Shown here: positions 63,037 through 64,000 of the stretch, one piece after another | Layout: each line of letters opens with the position of its first letter | How positions within the stretch are numbered: position 1 is the first letter of the stretch | NCBI GenBank assembly: GCA_021730635.1 | Contig: JAJNNC010000013.1 | Location: 62,001 to 126,000 of the forward strand | Origin: Catalimonadaceae bacterium JC749 | GTDB taxonomy: Bacteria; Bacteroidota; Bacteroidia; Cytophagales; Cyclobacteriaceae | Length of the DNA: 64,000 nt | Direction: 5' to 3' | Program-made: the position numbers and the translations under genes | Notes under the pieces: model-generated | Databases searched by the model: none | Seen by the model: only the letters and a program-made list of their open reading frames with translations | What the model was told of the DNA's origin: nothing

Positions 63037-63570
63037 ATGAACACAAAAAAAATATTGTATCATAGGCAGCGGTTTCCTATTTGGAAAATAATGTGGCAAA
63101 ATACACAGGGTTTCCCTTTGTCTGTTGTCCTGTTGTTAAGTTTACAAATGTTTTCGCAGCCAGAGGGGTACGCACAAAGCAAAACTTTACTAAACCTTGA
63201 CCGAAAAGGAGTGATGATCGAAGGCTATGACCCGGTTGCCTTTTATACCCAACACAGGCCGGTGGAAGGTTCTCCTGCTTTTCAGACAAAATACAATGGG
63301 GCCATTTATTATTTTGAATCTGCCGCTAATAAAAATATCTTTGAAAAAAACCCTGCTCAGTATGAGCCTCAGTTTGGTGGATTCTGTGCCTATGCGGTTT
63401 CCTTGGGAAAGACAGCTTCCATTGAGGTGGAAACCTTTTCTATTGTGCATGGTCGGCTGTTATTCCAATATGATGAGGATATTTTTGAACAGTGGAAAAA
63501 AGATGTGGAAGGTAACTTGAAAAAAGCTGATAAAAACTGGCCTCAGCTGGTGGCAGAAGAAGGACAATAG
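63037..63570 (+). CDS. YHS domain protein, exported
   Basis: A 177-residue protein with a long N-terminal segment and a hydrophobic signal ending in GYAQS. The YHS core is clear: GVMIEGYDPVAFYTQHRPVEGSPAFQ, YNGAIYYFESAANKNIFEKNPAQYEPQFGGFCAYAVSLGK. YHS domains are small metal- or ligand-binding units seen in metal ATPases and oxygenases; exported forms are of unknown function. A 14-base tandem repeat lies just after its stop. A later start within the first 20 codons is possible. Confidence 0.85.
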   Translation: MNTKKILYHRQRFPIWKIMWQNTQGFPLSVVLLLSLQMFSQPEGYAQSKTLLNLDRKGVMIEGYDPVAFYTQHRPVEGSPAFQTKYNGAIYYFESAANKNIFEKNPAQYEPQFGGFCAYAVSLGKTASIEVETFSIVHGRLLFQYDEDIFEQWKKDVEGNLKKADKNWPQLVAEEGQ

Positions 63571-63576
63571 GTTCCC

Positions 63577-63632
63577 GTCTGGGCGACCCCGTCTGGAGGA
63601 CCCGGTCTGGGCGACCCCGTCTGGAGGATACC
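63577..63632. repeat. Four 14-base tandem repeats
   Basis: GTCTGGGCGACCCC (63577-63590), GTCTGGAGGACCCG (63591-63604), GTCTGGGCGACCCC (63605-63618) and GTCTGGAGGATACC (63619-63632) alternate two versions of one unit, giving a 28-base higher-order repeat. The GC-rich sequence differs from its surroundings, and its GGGCGACCCCGT core also lies in the inserted element at 38004-38015. It is probably part of a dispersed repeat family of this genome. Confidence 0.85.
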
Positions 63633-63734
63633 ATCAGAAAATCGTCAACAAGGATGATTGTCCGCAATATCTAAATGATCACTACGTATCGCTGTGCGTA
63701 TTGTCTCTATAACTTAAACCTTTCACTTATCACC

Positions 63735-64000
63735 ATGAAGACACAGTGTAAAGCTTCTGAAGAAATCTTGGGTCAGCTGTTGGACCTATTGCAACAGTTA
63801 AACCAGGAAGCCTATGCCTTGCCGCTACCTGTCTTATCCGGAAGTTCTGTCGGGAAACACATTCGTCATATCATAGAATTTTACCAGTGCTTGCTGTCTG
63901 GAAAGGAAGGAGGCATGATTGATTATGATCACAGAATGAGAAACAGGAACCTGGAGGAAAACAAACAGTATGCTGAAGGCATTCTCCACTGGCTGCTCGA
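63735..64000 (+). CDS. DinB-like protein, 5' part only
   Basis: The first 88 codons of a soluble protein that runs off the window. It starts MKTQCKASEEILGQLLDLLQQLNQEAYALPLP and has HIRHIIEFYQCLLSG, a helix with His that fits the DinB/YfiT-like four-helix metal-binding fold, and DYDHRMRNRNLE. The C-terminal part needed for a firm call is missing. DinB-fold enzymes are often thiol-dependent metalloproteins. Confidence 0.65.
   Translation, partial: MKTQCKASEEILGQLLDLLQQLNQEAYALPLPVLSGSSVGKHIRHIIEFYQCLLSGKEGGMIDYDHRMRNRNLEENKQYAEGILHWLL

Noticed and set aside
1-64000. CRISPR array, rRNA operon, prophage or complete insertion sequence
   Set aside because: No regular spacer-repeat array, rRNA sequence, phage structural gene or transposase was seen on either strand.

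Overview
The window looks like a chromosomal segment of a marine- or soil-type Bacteroidota, most likely order Cytophagales. The support is: three SusC/SusD outer-membrane pairs (one SusC seen only as its C-terminus), many Bacteroidota-style lipoproteins, two proteins with type IX secretion (T9SS) C-terminal sorting domains, promoters of the TTG-N20-TAnnTT type, and almost no strong Shine-Dalgarno sites. The genus cannot be read from the sequence alone.

Positions 1-28895 form a large polysaccharide/glycan utilisation region. Block A (1-8008, +) has the SusC tail, a SusD, a small lipoprotein, a secreted GH116-type glycosidase with an inserted sandwich domain, and a lipoprotein with a predicted (alpha/alpha)6 barrel of unknown family. 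Block B (8576-15992, +) has SusC, SusD and a second, paralogous barrel protein. Block C (18780-16057, -) is a separate ABC transporter/GntR(YtrA-like)/DUF2807-like operon with an inverted-repeat operator. Block D (19277-28895, +) has a Tat-exported GH116 enzyme, a cytoplasmic protein of unknown function, a SlyD-like FKBP that lacks the chaperone domain, a secreted sandwich-like protein, SusC, SusD and a lipocalin-like lipoprotein. Blocks B and D carry the same 14-base LacI-type operator at nearly the same place behind look-alike promoters, so one regulator outside the window probably controls both.

Positions 28875-44525 hold an FG-GAP/UnbV lipoprotein, a metallophosphoesterase with chitobiase-C and PA14 domains, two GH5 enzymes, a rhodanese-type sulfurtransferase, a Tat-lipoprotein of the enolase superfamily, a secreted TIM-barrel isomerase-like protein, an M20D amidohydrolase and an outer-membrane barrel. 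Between the sulfurtransferase and the enolase gene lies a scarred stretch (37300-38360): a DUF433 antitoxin, a DUF5615-type toxin split by a structured ~260-base insertion, and a 67-base duplicate of the 3' end of the neighbouring enolase gene.

Positions 44694-64000 carry small membrane proteins, a sugar-dehydrogenase/PKD/cytochrome c/CBM fusion, a defence-type patch (SRA-HNH endonuclease followed by a MazEF-like pair), a C10 protease with a T9SS tail, a GH67-like secreted protein, a highly unusual tRNA-like gene with its own terminator (58374-58188, -), a seven-repeat T9SS protein, DoxX, CHRD-like and YHS proteins, and the start of a DinB-like gene cut by the window end.

The most promising leads are: the tRNA-like RNA with a 49-base variable region; the Tat-GH116 + unknown protein + SlyD-without-IF cassette, which may be an enzyme maturation module; the paralogous barrel proteins that may represent an undescribed glycosidase family; and the shared operator that ties two operons together.
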